Shown piece by piece: positions 32,931 through 41,708 of a stretch of DNA of 64,000 bases. Position numbers and translations under genes: made by a program. The notes beneath the pieces are model-generated. The model did no database searches. It was not told the DNA's origin and saw only the letters and a list, made by a program, of their open reading frames with translations. Source of the DNA: Luoshenia tenuis (GTDB lineage: Bacteria; Bacillota; Clostridia; Christensenellales; GCA-900066905); contig NZ_JACRSO010000001.1 of NCBI RefSeq assembly GCF_014384745.1, positions 744,001 through 808,000 of the forward strand. Reading direction: 5' to 3'. Within the stretch, counting starts at the first letter, position 1. Each line of letters starts with the position of its first letter.

Positions 32931-34334
32931 TTAACCCTCGTGCACGGTGAGCTCCCAACCCATGTACTTGCCCAGCGCCTCGCGCAGGATGGAAAGGCAG
33001 TCCCCACGCGTCAGGGCCACGTGGTGCTCAAACCCTTCCTCCGCCAGAGTATGCAACAGCTTTTGCAAACCCGGCACATGGCACACGGCCACCCCGCCGA
33101 AGCTGTTTAACGGATCGTCCGTAAATTCGCCCTTGCCCATATAGGCCCGCATTTTGCCGGTAAACTCGTCCGTAGAAGCCTTCATAAAGGTCATCTCCCC
33201 CGGGGCTACCCGCCCTTTGCAGGCGCCAAAGCAGTTTTCCCGGCCCAGCGTCGTCCCCAGGATGTCCAGATGCCCCACCTCGTCGATCGGGCCGCCGAAA
33301 AAGTCCTTGGGGTAATTGGAGCAGTGCACGTTTACGCACTTATCCCGGTCATCCCCATAATTGTTGTCCCAGTCCATATAACCGGGGGCAAGGCCCGCAG
33401 CCAGCCGCAGCGCCAGCATGGACACCGCGCCCATCACGTCCATCTCACAAGCCAGGGGGATGCCCTCCTGCCCCAGCATGCTCATCACCACGCAGGGGGC
33501 GCAGTGGTAGTATTTCTCCAGCGCGTCCCAGCACTGTACGGCGCCCGCGTCGCAATTGTTCTCCTGCAGGTATTCCTTCATCGCCACATACAGCTTGGCA
33601 ATGCGCACGCGCTCCTCCGGCTTGGCGGCAGGGCTGGGCGCGTAGCCCGTCAGCTTTCGCAAAGCCTGGACCACGCGCGGGTCCTCCTCTTTCAGCGCCT
33701 CCGTGCGGCCGATCATCTCGGCCATATCGCACACCGTCACATAAATGCCGTCCCGCTGGAGCAGCTTTTCAGAATAGCGCACCGTCTGGAAGGCCGTGGG
33801 CCGGGCGCCGATGGCCGCGATGCGCGCGCGCCGCAGGCCGTTTACCACCCGGCAGATACCCGCGAACCTTTCCAGATCCGCCCGGAACTCCGGGCTGCGG
33901 ATCGCGCAGGTATGCAGTTGCGTCAGCGAATAGGGGATGCCGTTTTGCCGTAGCACGCTGCAAAGGGAGAGCTTGCCGCAAAACGCGTCCCGCCGGTTCG
34001 CCAGGTCCATTTTGTCAAGCGCATCGTCGCAGGCCTGTACCAGTACCGGCACGTTTAACCCGCTGCGGCGGATGGCGGTGGACACCGCCACCTCGTCGCC
34101 AAAGTTGGGCAGGCAGCAGATGATCCCCTCGATATCCTGACGGGATTTGAACAGCGCCGCGCATTTATCCCCATCCGCTACGGTCTCCACCGCGCCCAGC
34201 TCGGTATCCTGGGGCGTCAGGGTCACCACCTCGTGACCCATCTCCTTTAACAGCGCCAATAGCTCCGCGCGCCCCTCCTCTACCAGATGGTCGGGGAAAA
34301 AGCTGCGGTTGGATACGATTACGCCATACACCAT
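32931..34334 (-). CDS. L-fucose/L-arabinose isomerase family protein
   Basis: A 467-residue protein of the fucose/arabinose isomerase fold. The N-terminal Rossmann-like part has VGVIVSNRSFFP-like YGVIVSNRSFFPDH; the later part has DALEKYYHCAPCVVMSMLGQEGIPLACEMDVMGAVSML (in outline) and VHCSNYPKDFF, where the acidic and His residues of the metal site are expected. Enzymes of the group interconvert aldoses and ketoses with Mn2+. It is the last gene of a five-gene operon with an FGGY kinase and a split transketolase, so it should make a ketose for phosphorylation. Sugar not identified. Confidence 0.82.
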   Translation of the reverse strand: MVYGVIVSNRSFFPDHLVEEGRAELLALLKEMGHEVVTLTPQDTELGAVETVADGDKCAALFKSRQDIEGIICCLPNFGDEVAVSTAIRRSGLNVPVLVQACDDALDKMDLANRRDAFCGKLSLCSVLRQNGIPYSLTQLHTCAIRSPEFRADLERFAGICRVVNGLRRARIAAIGARPTAFQTVRYSEKLLQRDGIYVTVCDMAEMIGRTEALKEEDPRVVQALRKLTGYAPSPAAKPEERVRIAKLYVAMKEYLQENNCDAGAVQCWDALEKYYHCAPCVVMSMLGQEGIPLACEMDVMGAVSMLALRLAAGLAPGYMDWDNNYGDDRDKCVNVHCSNYPKDFFGGPIDEVGHLDILGTTLGRENCFGACKGRVAPGEMTFMKASTDEFTGKMRAYMGKGEFTDDPLNSFGGVAVCHVPGLQKLLHTLAEEGFEHHVALTRGDCLSILREALGKYMGWELTVHEG

Positions 34335-34413
34335 GACCCAAAACCTCCTCTATCTTTCGTCCATTTTCTGTTCAATTCATTCACGTTATGTTTGGCAACT
34401 TGGGAAGTATGCG

Positions 34414-35889
34414 CTATTGCCCGGGCCGCAGGGTGGCCCGCTGCACGGCGCCGTGCCAGCCCTCCATCCATTTTGCCGCGCTTTCGGCGTCGGCTTTGGG
34501 CGCATACCGGCCCGCGCTGTGGCGCAGGGCGACCGCTTGTGCTTCATCCTTTAACACCCCGGCGCCCAGCGCCGCCATCATCGCCGCGCCCCGCAGCGAC
34601 AGGTTGCTGCCGTCCGCCACGTCCACCGGCACCTGGCTGACGTCCGCCTGAAACTGCATCAAAAACCCGTTAGCCGTAGGCCCGCCGTCCGTCTTGAGCT
34701 GGGTCGGCCGCAGGCCGGCCTGGGCCATGCACCCCAGGATATCCTCCACCTGATAGGCGATGGCCTCCAGCGCCGCCCGCGCCAGATGCCCCGCCCCCGT
34801 ATCCCGGCTGATGCCGCAGATCAGCGCCCGAGCATGGGCGTCCCACCAGGGCGGCCCCAACCCCGTAAAGGCGGGCACCAGGTATACCCCATCGTTCCCG
34901 GAAAGAGCCTTTGCCATCTCCTCGCTGTCCGCCGCATCCTTCAGCACGCCCAGGTCCAGCAAAAAGCTGACGGTATCCGCGGCGTGGCTGATGTTGCCCT
35001 CCAGCGCATAGTAAACCTTGCCGCCGCAGGCGTAAGCCATGGTGGTGGATATCCCCTCGACCCACTTCAATTCCCCGCCCGTATTTTGCATGATGGAGGA
35101 GCCCGTGCCATAGGTGGCCTTGGTATCCCCTACCCCATGGCAGCCCTGGGCGAACATGGCCGCGTGGGAATCCCCCAGTACGCCGCAGACCGGGATGGGG
35201 GCTTTGAGCCGCCCACCAAGTGTGGTATAGCCAAACACGCTGTCGCTGGGCACGGGCCGGGGCAGCATCTCTTTGGGGATGCCGAAGAGCTTCAGGCAGT
35301 CTTCATCCCAGGCCAGCGCTTCCAGGTTCATCAGCTGGGTGCGGCTGGCATTGGAGTAATCGGTCTTAAATTCCCCGGTCAGCCGGTAACAAAGGTACGC
35401 GTCCACCGTACCGCCCATCAGTTTGCCAGCGTCCGCCATCTCGCGCAGGGCCTTGTCCCCCTGCAGCAGATAGGCGATCTTCGCCCCGCCAAACAGCGGC
35501 GAGAGTTTAAGCCCCGTGCGGCTGCGCACCAGGTCGGCCTGCTCCTTCGTAAAGGCGTCCGTTACGCTCTGGGCGCGGCTGTCCTGCCACACCACGGCGT
35601 TGCCCACGGGCCTGCCCGCCTGATCCCAGAGCACCACGGTCTCCCGCTGGTTGGAGATCCCCATAGCGGCCAGCTCTCCCCCGCCCTGGGCCTCAAAGTG
35701 CTCCAGCACCTGGCCGCAGGTTTGCAGCACGTTTTGGTAGATCTCCTGCGCGTCGTGCTCCACCCAGCCGGGTTTGGGATAGATCTGCCGGTGACGCAGG
35801 CTGGCCGAGCATACCTGCTCGCCTTCTTCCGAAAGGATCGCCGCCTTGGTGGCGGAGGTGCTTTGATCGATCGCTAAAATATACCGCAA
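34414..35889 (-). CDS. FGGY family carbohydrate kinase (glycerol-kinase-like)
   Basis: Actin-fold sugar kinase of 491 residues. The ATP/phosphate-1 motif is DQSTSATKAAIL; GISNQRETVVLWD and VVWQDSRA resemble glycerol kinase closely; LGDSHAAMFAQG, YGTGSSIMQN and TDGGPTANGFLMQ are the FGGY signature and adenosine regions. Despite the glycerol-kinase look, the operon (isomerase, LacI, transketolase) suggests a ketose or polyol substrate. Starts at an ATG 12 bp after the lacI stop. Confidence 0.88.
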   Translation of the reverse strand: MRYILAIDQSTSATKAAILSEEGEQVCSASLRHRQIYPKPGWVEHDAQEIYQNVLQTCGQVLEHFEAQGGGELAAMGISNQRETVVLWDQAGRPVGNAVVWQDSRAQSVTDAFTKEQADLVRSRTGLKLSPLFGGAKIAYLLQGDKALREMADAGKLMGGTVDAYLCYRLTGEFKTDYSNASRTQLMNLEALAWDEDCLKLFGIPKEMLPRPVPSDSVFGYTTLGGRLKAPIPVCGVLGDSHAAMFAQGCHGVGDTKATYGTGSSIMQNTGGELKWVEGISTTMAYACGGKVYYALEGNISHAADTVSFLLDLGVLKDAADSEEMAKALSGNDGVYLVPAFTGLGPPWWDAHARALICGISRDTGAGHLARAALEAIAYQVEDILGCMAQAGLRPTQLKTDGGPTANGFLMQFQADVSQVPVDVADGSNLSLRGAAMMAALGAGVLKDEAQAVALRHSAGRYAPKADAESAAKWMEGWHGAVQRATLRPGQ

Positions 35890-35901
35890 TTTTCTTCCCC
35901 C

Positions 35902-36897
35902 TTATCCGCGCGCTACCAACTCGGTGGCCACGCGTATCTTTTGGTGCGCGCCCGTGCGCGTCTCCCGCAGCTGCGCCAAACGCCCCACCGCGATGCGGGC
36001 CATCTGGTGTTTGAACACACAGCAGCTGGAAAAAGGCGGACTGGCCAGCTGGCTGTAGGGCAGGTTATCAAAGCCCACCACTTCCACCTGTCCAGGCACG
36101 TCGATGCCTTTTTCCTGCATGGCGCGTATGGCGCCCAGCGCAATAATGTCGTTATCTGCAAACAAGGCCCGGGGCAGCGTTCCGCCCGCGTTCAGGTAAG
36201 CTTCCATATCCCGCTTGGCCCCGTGCAGCGTGGATTCCAGCGATATATCCGCCCTGCTTTGCAGCCCGGCCTCGCCCATGCAGCGCACAAAGCCCCGTTC
36301 CCGCTCCCTAAAGTTGTTGATATCCACCGCGCTTTTTAGATGCCCGATGGTTTCATAGCTCTTGTCGATTAAAAACCGGGTAGCCTCATAGGCCCCTTCT
36401 TCGTTATCAATGGCGACGGTATCCACCTTCAGCGTGCCAAAGTAGCTGTCCAGCACCACCAGTTTGGGCACTTTATCCATCCAGCGCCGCACATCCGCCT
36501 CGTTCATCTCCGTGGCCAGTAATATAGCCCCCTGCTCGGGATGTAGGTTGAGCTGGCGCTGGATCTCCTCCTCGTTGCCGTCCCTTTCCTGCACGTAATA
36601 GATCTGCAGCGCCGCGCCCATCCGCCGGCAGCTCTTTTGTATCCCGTCAAACAGCGCGTCAAAAAAGGGGGTCTGCTCCACCACCAGGCTGTGCTTCTGG
36701 TAGCACACCAGCCGCACCGGGATCACCTGCGCCAGCGTGGGCAGGGGCTTGCGCACATACCCCAGCTCCCGCGCGGCGGCCAGCACGCGGGCCCTCGTGC
36801 CGTCGCTGATCCCCTGCTGGTTGTTCAGCGCAATGGAGACCGCGGAGGGGGATACCCCCGCTTGCTTTGCGATCTCCTTAAACGTCACCTTCGCCAT
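35902..36897 (-). CDS. LacI family transcriptional regulator
   Basis: Sugar-responsive repressor of 331 residues. The N-terminal helix-turn-helix and hinge read VTFKEIAKQAGVSPSAVSIAL and then VLAAARELGY; the rest is a periplasmic-binding-protein-like effector domain with VVLDSYFGTLKVDTV and ALFADNDIIALGAIRAMQEKG. It is the third gene of the operon it probably controls; an imperfect dyad lies over the operon's -10 box. The recognition helix SPSAVSIALN differs from the usual SxxTVSRxLN. Confidence 0.9.
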   Translation of the reverse strand: MAKVTFKEIAKQAGVSPSAVSIALNNQQGISDGTRARVLAAARELGYVRKPLPTLAQVIPVRLVCYQKHSLVVEQTPFFDALFDGIQKSCRRMGAALQIYYVQERDGNEEEIQRQLNLHPEQGAILLATEMNEADVRRWMDKVPKLVVLDSYFGTLKVDTVAIDNEEGAYEATRFLIDKSYETIGHLKSAVDINNFRERERGFVRCMGEAGLQSRADISLESTLHGAKRDMEAYLNAGGTLPRALFADNDIIALGAIRAMQEKGIDVPGQVEVVGFDNLPYSQLASPPFSSCCVFKHQMARIAVGRLAQLRETRTGAHQKIRVATELVARG

Positions 36898-36901
36898 CTT
36901 G

Positions 36902-37831
36902 CTACCCCCGCGTCAGCTCCAGCGCGCTGGCCACGATGCCCTTCACGTCCATGCCTCTGTGCGCGGCGATCTCGCTGGCCGATCCGCACACCGCCCATTC
37001 GTCCCCCAGGGAGAGGCGGTGCAGCCTGCGCCCCAGCGGCCCCAGTACACAGGCCGTCGCATCCCCCAATCCGCCAAAGGGGTGATGTTCCTCAATCGTC
37101 ATAGCCGGGCAGCCCTGCGTATAGCGCACCACTGTTTCCACATCAAAGGGCTTGATCGTGCTCACATCCAGCACCGCGGCCTCCACCCCCTGGCGCGCCA
37201 GCTCTCTAGCGGCTTCCAGTACGTAATAGACCCGTTCGCCCGTAGCGATCAAGGCAATGTCCTTGCCCTCCCGCAGTACGTTGATCTTGCCTGGGGTAAA
37301 GCTGCGCTCCACCGTATCGTAGATCACCGGCACCGGCCCGCGCCCCATGCGCAGGTAGGCCGGGCCCTCATATCCCGCTAGGTAGCGGGCCATGGCCGCC
37401 GCCTGCCGCCCATCCGAGGGGCAGAGCACCAGCATCCCGGGCAGGGTGCGCATCACCGCAAAATCCTGGGTGGTATGGTGGGTAGACCCAAGCGAACCAT
37501 AGCTCACCCCGGCGCTGACCCCCACGATCTTTACATTGGTATGGCTGTAGGCCACATCGATGCGCACCTGCTCTGCGCTGCGCATGGCCAAAAAGCAGGC
37601 CGGCCCGCAAACGAATACGTTTTTGCCCGTGAGCGCCAGCCCGGCGGCGGCCCCCACCGCGTCCTGTTCTGCGATGCCCATCTCCAGAAACTGCTCCGGC
37701 AGCGCCTGGGCAATCTCGCCAACCACCGCGGACCCGCGGGAGTCGGTGGCCACCAGCATGATGTCCTGATCCTTACGGGCCAGCTCCAGCAGTTCATCGG
37801 CAAAGGCCTTGCGGCAATCCAACTTCTCCAT
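36902..37831 (-). CDS. Transketolase, C-terminal subunit
   Basis: The second half of a split transketolase, 309 residues, holding the pyrimidine-binding and C-terminal domains. The catalytic-type Glu is in FLEMGIAEQDAVGAAAGLAL; YGSLGSTHHTTQDFAVMRTLPGM (in outline) and YLRMGRGPVPV are typical of the small half of split enzymes. With the N-terminal subunit it would transfer two-carbon units between ketose and aldose phosphates using thiamin diphosphate. GGAGGAG precedes the ATG at 37831; it starts 4 bp after the other half. Confidence 0.92.
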   Translation of the reverse strand: MEKLDCRKAFADELLELARKDQDIMLVATDSRGSAVVGEIAQALPEQFLEMGIAEQDAVGAAAGLALTGKNVFVCGPACFLAMRSAEQVRIDVAYSHTNVKIVGVSAGVSYGSLGSTHHTTQDFAVMRTLPGMLVLCPSDGRQAAAMARYLAGYEGPAYLRMGRGPVPVIYDTVERSFTPGKINVLREGKDIALIATGERVYYVLEAARELARQGVEAAVLDVSTIKPFDVETVVRYTQGCPAMTIEEHHPFGGLGDATACVLGPLGRRLHRLSLGDEWAVCGSASEIAAHRGMDVKGIVASALELTRG

Positions 37832-37835
37832 ATGC

Positions 37836-38618
37836 TTACTCCTCCACTCCCAAATCCCGCAGCGCCGTGGCATACTGCTGCGCGTTCATCACGCCGTGGT
37901 GCCAGTGCGGGTCATTCTCCATAAAGGAAACGCCCTTGCCCTTTATGGTGCGGGCCACCAGCATCGTGGGCTTACCCGCCTCCAGCGGCAGCGTCGTGAG
38001 CGCCTTTGTCAGCGCGGCCATGTCATGCCCGTCCACATCGGCCGCGGCCCAACCAAAGGCCCGCGCGCGGGCCGCCATATCGCCAGCTGCCAGCACCTGC
38101 TCGGTGTTCCCGCTGATCTGCAGATGGTTTCGGTCCACGACCGCCACCAGATTATCCAGCTTATAATGCGCCGCGGCCATGATTGCCTCCCAGTTAGAGC
38201 CTTCCGCCATTTCCCCATCCCCCAGCAGAACGAATACCCGCCCGCCAGAGGCTTTAAGCCCTTTGGCCATCCCCAGCGCCACCGGCAGCCCATGCCCCAG
38301 TGCGCCGGTGCACACCTCCACCCCCGGCACCTTGACCGTGGGATGCCCGTACAGCCTGGAGCCAGCCTGGCAATAGGTGTTCAGCTCCTCCTTGGGGATC
38401 TTCCCTTTCTCCGCCAGCACGCTGTACAGCGCCTCTGCACAGTGGCCCTTGCTCTGGATAAAGTGATCCTTCTCCCCCATCGCGTCAAAGTAGAGCGCCA
38501 CCAGGATATCGATACAGCTCAGCGCCCCGCCTACATGCCCGGCGCTGGAGGCATAATCCATCCGGACGATATCCCGCCTGCGTTCCAGCGCGATCTGCTT
38601 CAACTGCAATACATCCAT
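37836..38618 (-). CDS. Transketolase, N-terminal subunit
   Basis: The first half of a split transketolase, 260 residues. It carries the thiamin-diphosphate motif GDGEMAEGSNWEAIMAAAHY...LVAVVDRN (GDG to N), and the substrate-side ASSAGHVGGALSCIDILVAL in outline, and TGALGHGLPVALGMA. First gene of the operon tktN-tktC-lacI-kinase-isomerase. Being under LacI control, it is probably a pathway-dedicated enzyme rather than the housekeeping transketolase. Confidence 0.92.
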   Translation of the reverse strand: MDVLQLKQIALERRRDIVRMDYASSAGHVGGALSCIDILVALYFDAMGEKDHFIQSKGHCAEALYSVLAEKGKIPKEELNTYCQAGSRLYGHPTVKVPGVEVCTGALGHGLPVALGMAKGLKASGGRVFVLLGDGEMAEGSNWEAIMAAAHYKLDNLVAVVDRNHLQISGNTEQVLAAGDMAARARAFGWAAADVDGHDMAALTKALTTLPLEAGKPTMLVARTIKGKGVSFMENDPHWHHGVMNAQQYATALRDLGVEE

Positions 38619-38668
38619 CTTCCCGCCACCTCAATAAATTAATTTAGTCCCATAATCCCGTTAGATCA

Positions 38669-38698
38669 AGTATATATCCAGCTAAACGCCCTCGTCAA
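38669..38698 (-). promoter_or_regulatory. Promoter and possible operator of the split-transketolase operon
   Basis: TTGACG (38693-38698), 18-bp spacer, TATACT (38669-38674) on the minus strand. An imperfect dyad centred on the TATAT of the -10 region (TAGATCAAG ... ATCCAGCTA) could bind the operon's LacI protein. Confidence 0.55.
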
Positions 38699-38724
38699 AT
38701 ACTAAATATATTTAATATTTGGCT

Positions 38725-38755
38725 AAAGAAAATGCCCCCATATCATGGGGGCATT
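38725..38755 (-). terminator. Intrinsic terminator of the ABC transporter operon
   Basis: AATGCCCCCA / TGGGGGCATT stem with a five-base loop, then TTCTTT on the minus strand. Confidence 0.8.
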
Positions 38756-38770
38756 GCTTTTATTTCAACT

Positions 38771-39610
38771 TTAATTGTTGCGCATGGCCAGCGCCTTTTT
38801 CTCCAGCAGCGCTACACCATAATACATCAGCGCAGCAGCAATGGCCAACAGCAAGGTCGAGGCCATGACCAGGTCCAGTTTAAATACCTGCCCGCCGTAG
38901 ACGATAAGGTACCCAAGGCCGGCGGTGGAGACCAAAAATTCCCCTACGATAACGCCTACCCAGCTCATGCCCACGTTGATCTTGAGCGCGGAGATGATCA
39001 CCGGCACATTGGCCGGCAGTACCACCTTGCGCAGCAGCTGCCCGCGGCTGGCGTTAAAGGTCCGCATCAACATGATCTTATTGCTGTCCACCGATAAAAA
39101 GCCGTTTAACACGTTTAATATCGTCACCACCAGCGAGACCAGCAGCGCCATGGTGATGATGGCCTGCGTGCCCGCACCCATCCATACGATCAGTACCGGG
39201 CCCAGCGCCGTTTTGGGCAGGGCATTGAGCACGACCAAATAAGGCTCCAATATTTCCGACAGGGTGGCGGACCACCACAGCGCGATGGCGATGGCCGTGC
39301 CCAGTACCGTACCCAGTACAAAGCCGATCACCGTCTCATACAACGTGGTATAAAGATGGTGCCAAAGCTGCCCCTGAGCCACTAGATCGTATAGGGTACG
39401 CATCATGCGGCTGGGGGAGCTGGCGATGAAAGGATCGATCCAGCCCAAAAACGCCGCCAGCTCCCACAGCGCAAAAAAGCCGACCAGCAGGCCCAGCCGC
39501 GCGTAGATCACCCGGCGGTGATGGACGCGCAGACCGTGCAGATACGCTTCTTGCTGGGGGCTTGCCGGGCTAGACGGCGGCATCGGCCGCTTCTTGTTTC
39601 CCATGGACAT
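38771..39610 (-). CDS. ABC transporter permease (SsuC/TauC/ThiX type)
   Basis: Membrane subunit of an importer, 279 residues with six helices. The EAA loop used to contact the ATPase reads NASRGQLLRKVVLPANVPVIISALKI in outline, and the family end GLGYLIVYGGQVFKLDLVMAS is present. This is the nitrate/sulfonate/taurine (and HMP-thiamin precursor) class. The start overlaps the ATPase gene by about 40 bp. No substrate-binding protein gene is next to it, so the substrate cannot be assigned. Confidence 0.88.
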   Translation of the reverse strand: MSMGNKKRPMPPSSPASPQQEAYLHGLRVHHRRVIYARLGLLVGFFALWELAAFLGWIDPFIASSPSRMMRTLYDLVAQGQLWHHLYTTLYETVIGFVLGTVLGTAIAIALWWSATLSEILEPYLVVLNALPKTALGPVLIVWMGAGTQAIITMALLVSLVVTILNVLNGFLSVDSNKIMLMRTFNASRGQLLRKVVLPANVPVIISALKINVGMSWVGVIVGEFLVSTAGLGYLIVYGGQVFKLDLVMASTLLLAIAAALMYYGVALLEKKALAMRNN

Positions 39611-40370
39611 CCAACTCCTTCCAAATGCGATTAAAGTAGGCGTTAAAGCCGGCGTGGTGCCGGCGGCTTAAGGCAAAGCCCGGGCCAGCGGGCAGGTTAA
39701 TGGGGATACTGGTCTGCACGTGGGCGGGCCGCTGGCTAAAGACCAGCACCCGGTCGCTGAGCGAAATCGCCTCGGGAATATCGTGGCTGACCATCAGCGC
39801 CGTCTTGCCCTCCCGGCGGATGATATCGGCAATCTCGCCGGACACCACCAGCCTTGTCTGGTAGTCCAGCGCCGAAAAAGCCTCGTCCAGCAAAAGCAGA
39901 TCGGGCCTTGCGGCCAGCGTCCGTATCAGCGCCGCCCGCTGGCGCATGCCGCCGGACAGCTGATGGGGAAAATAATTGCGGAATTGCCATAGGTCGTAGG
40001 TATGTAACAGCCCTTCCACATACGCCCGGCTCTCCGCATCCAGTTTGTGTTGTACCTCCAGCCCCAAAATCGCGTTTGAATAGATGGTACGCCATTCAAA
40101 AAGATGGTCCTGCTGCAGCATATATCCCACCCTGGGCGAGGGGCCGCTCACCTTTTGCCCGGCTAAAAGCACCTCGCCGCTGCTGGGCTCAAGCAACCCC
40201 GCCACCAGGGATAAGATCGTGCTCTTTCCGCATCCGCTGGGTCCAACCAGGGCCACAAACTCGCCGGAGTAAACCTCAAAATCCACCCCGTCAAGCGCCT
40301 GGGTTTCACCATCCGGCGTGTGATACACCAAGTCCACAGCCGATAGTTTGACCAAGGGAGATGTGTCCAT
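39570..40370 (-). CDS. ABC transporter ATP-binding protein (SsuB/TauB type)
   Basis: ATPase subunit of 266 residues. Walker A is GPSGCGKST, the Q-loop lies in VGYMLQQDHLFEW, the signature is LSGGMRQR, Walker B is LLLLDEAFSALD, and the switch His is in VSHDIPEA. The VGYMLQQDHLFEWRTI form is usual for nitrate/sulfonate-class importers. The ATG at 40370 follows AAAGGAGG. The C-terminal 13 codons overlap the permease gene, which gives coupled translation. Confidence 0.92.
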   Translation of the reverse strand: MDTSPLVKLSAVDLVYHTPDGETQALDGVDFEVYSGEFVALVGPSGCGKSTILSLVAGLLEPSSGEVLLAGQKVSGPSPRVGYMLQQDHLFEWRTIYSNAILGLEVQHKLDAESRAYVEGLLHTYDLWQFRNYFPHQLSGGMRQRAALIRTLAARPDLLLLDEAFSALDYQTRLVVSGEIADIIRREGKTALMVSHDIPEAISLSDRVLVFSQRPAHVQTSIPINLPAGPGFALSRRHHAGFNAYFNRIWKELDVHGKQEAADAAV

Positions 40371-40577
40371 AGGAAACGCCTCCTTTAATGATTCATTTGC
40401 CCGCCATGAGAAATTACGGGGGTCCATAATGCAGTATATTCATCACCCGCTGGCAGGGTGCGGCCGCATTGGGGCATAGCAAAGCGCCGCAATGCAGGCG
40501 TCTGCTTTGCATCCGGCGCGTAAAAATGATAAACTTTTTGTGATAACGGTGTTATAAATAGGAGAGGAGCCCTGGGC

Positions 40578-41357
40578 GTGCGCTTAAAAAATCGACTTGC
40601 GGCGGGGTTTGCCCGCTTGACAAGTTATCTTATCATAAGTCCTGAAGAGCGAGCCCGTCTGCGCGGCAAGCGGTGGCTGATCCTGGGCGTTGCCGCGGCG
40701 CTGATCGCTGCGCTCTTGTTTCTGCTGCTCACCTTGGGGCGGGATGCCCTGGCGCTGGCTCAAGACCCTCGCCAGCTCCACGCGCTGGCACAGCGCTGCG
40801 GCATTTGGGGTTGGGCCGTGATCGCCGGCTTTTCCGCCCTGCAGGCCGCGTTGCCCGTGGTACCAGCCAGCGTGATACAAGTGGCCGCAGGCTTTTTATA
40901 CGGGGCGTGGCCCGGCGCCCTGCTCTGTCTTGCGGGGATCGCCCTGGCCAGCGCGCTGCTTTTCTTTTGCGTCCGCAAATTTGCCACGCGCCTGGCGGGG
41001 CTGTTTATCGATATGCAGCGGGTCTATGCCCTGCCGCTTTTTTCCGATGCGAAAAGGCTCAACCTACTTTTATACCTGCTCTTTCTCGTGCCGGGGACGC
41101 CTAAAACCACCCTGGTGATTCTGTCCGGCCTAACGCCCTGCCGCGCCAGGCACTTTTTGCCCCTGATGCTGGCCGCCCGGCTACCAGCGGTGCTGAGCAC
41201 CTGTTTTAGCGGCCAGGCCCTGGGGCAGTCCAATTACTGGGGGGCCGGTTTGCTCTTGAGCCTGATCGCCATCCTGACCCTGGCCGGCGCGGGCGCCTAC
41301 CGCCACCTGGTCAAGCGCGAAGCCGCACCGCTGGAAGGGAAAAGAAAAATCGGTTGA
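40578..41357 (+). CDS. TVP38/TMEM64 family (SNARE-associated, DedA-like) membrane protein
   Basis: A 259-residue integral membrane protein with about six helices. The family core is visible: LPVVPASVIQVAAGFLYG before helix 3, then the long helix pair and LLYLLFLVPGTPKTTLVILSGLTP in outline, typical of TVP38. Such proteins are thought to act in lipid or small-molecule movement across the membrane. The GTG start at 40578 is set by GGAGAGGAG. Not in an operon; a shared terminator lies between it and the XRE gene. Confidence 0.85.
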   Translation: MRLKNRLAAGFARLTSYLIISPEERARLRGKRWLILGVAAALIAALLFLLLTLGRDALALAQDPRQLHALAQRCGIWGWAVIAGFSALQAALPVVPASVIQVAAGFLYGAWPGALLCLAGIALASALLFFCVRKFATRLAGLFIDMQRVYALPLFSDAKRLNLLLYLLFLVPGTPKTTLVILSGLTPCRARHFLPLMLAARLPAVLSTCFSGQALGQSNYWGAGLLLSLIAILTLAGAGAYRHLVKREAAPLEGKRKIG

Positions 41358-41362
41358 ATAAC

Positions 41363-41392
41363 AAAAAACGCCTCATGATTTCGGCGTTTTGG
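41363..41392. terminator. Intrinsic terminator between TVP38 and xre genes
   Basis: AAAACGCC / GGCGTTTT stem with a ten-base loop, A6 on one side and T4 on the other; may act in both directions. Confidence 0.7.
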
Positions 41393-41414
41393 TGCTCGTT
41401 TGGGCAGATGGAGT

Positions 41415-41630
41415 TTATCGTATCGGGTCTCGTTTATCGCTCAGGCCCAGGATATAATCCGTAGACGTATTGTAATAATAGGCCAGCTTGATAAGCGCCC
41501 AGACCGGAATTTCCCGTATTCCCTTTTCATACCTACGATAAACCTCCCTTTTGCAGTGCAGCATATCCGCAATCTGCTGTTGGGTTTTATCTTTGTCAAT
41601 TCGTAGATCTTCCAGACGCTGAAAGTACAT
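41415..41630 (-). CDS. Small XRE-family helix-turn-helix regulator
   Basis: A 71-residue protein that is almost all DNA-binding domain: LRIDKDKTQQQIADMLHC... helix 2-3 (KTQQQIADML, then KREVYRRYEKG) followed by IPVWALIKLAYYYNTSTDYILGL, the standard Cro/CI-type ending. It acts as a dimeric repressor or immunity-like switch. Two matching 20-bp dyads lie 26 and 59 bp upstream, probably its operators, so it should regulate itself. No clear target operon is adjacent; a tiny frame on the other strand is the only other candidate. Confidence 0.85.
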   Translation of the reverse strand: MYFQRLEDLRIDKDKTQQQIADMLHCKREVYRRYEKGIREIPVWALIKLAYYYNTSTDYILGLSDKRDPIR

Positions 41631-41655
41631 CGTGCATCAACACCCCTTGCCTGAA

Positions 41656-41675
41656 ATGCTACTATTTTGTGGCAT
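41656..41675. promoter_or_regulatory. XRE operator 1 (proximal dyad)
   Basis: ATGCTAC-6-GTGGCAT inverted repeat. Matches the second copy at 41689 in both arms with one purine change per arm. Confidence 0.55.
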
Positions 41676-41688
41676 AAAACCCGCATTT

Positions 41689-41708
41689 ATGCTACCATTT
41701 AGTAGTAT
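41689..41708. promoter_or_regulatory. XRE operator 2 (distal dyad)
   Basis: ATGCTAC-6-GTAGTAT inverted repeat, centred 33 bp (about three helical turns) from operator 1, so two dimers would sit on the same face of the DNA. Confidence 0.55.
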
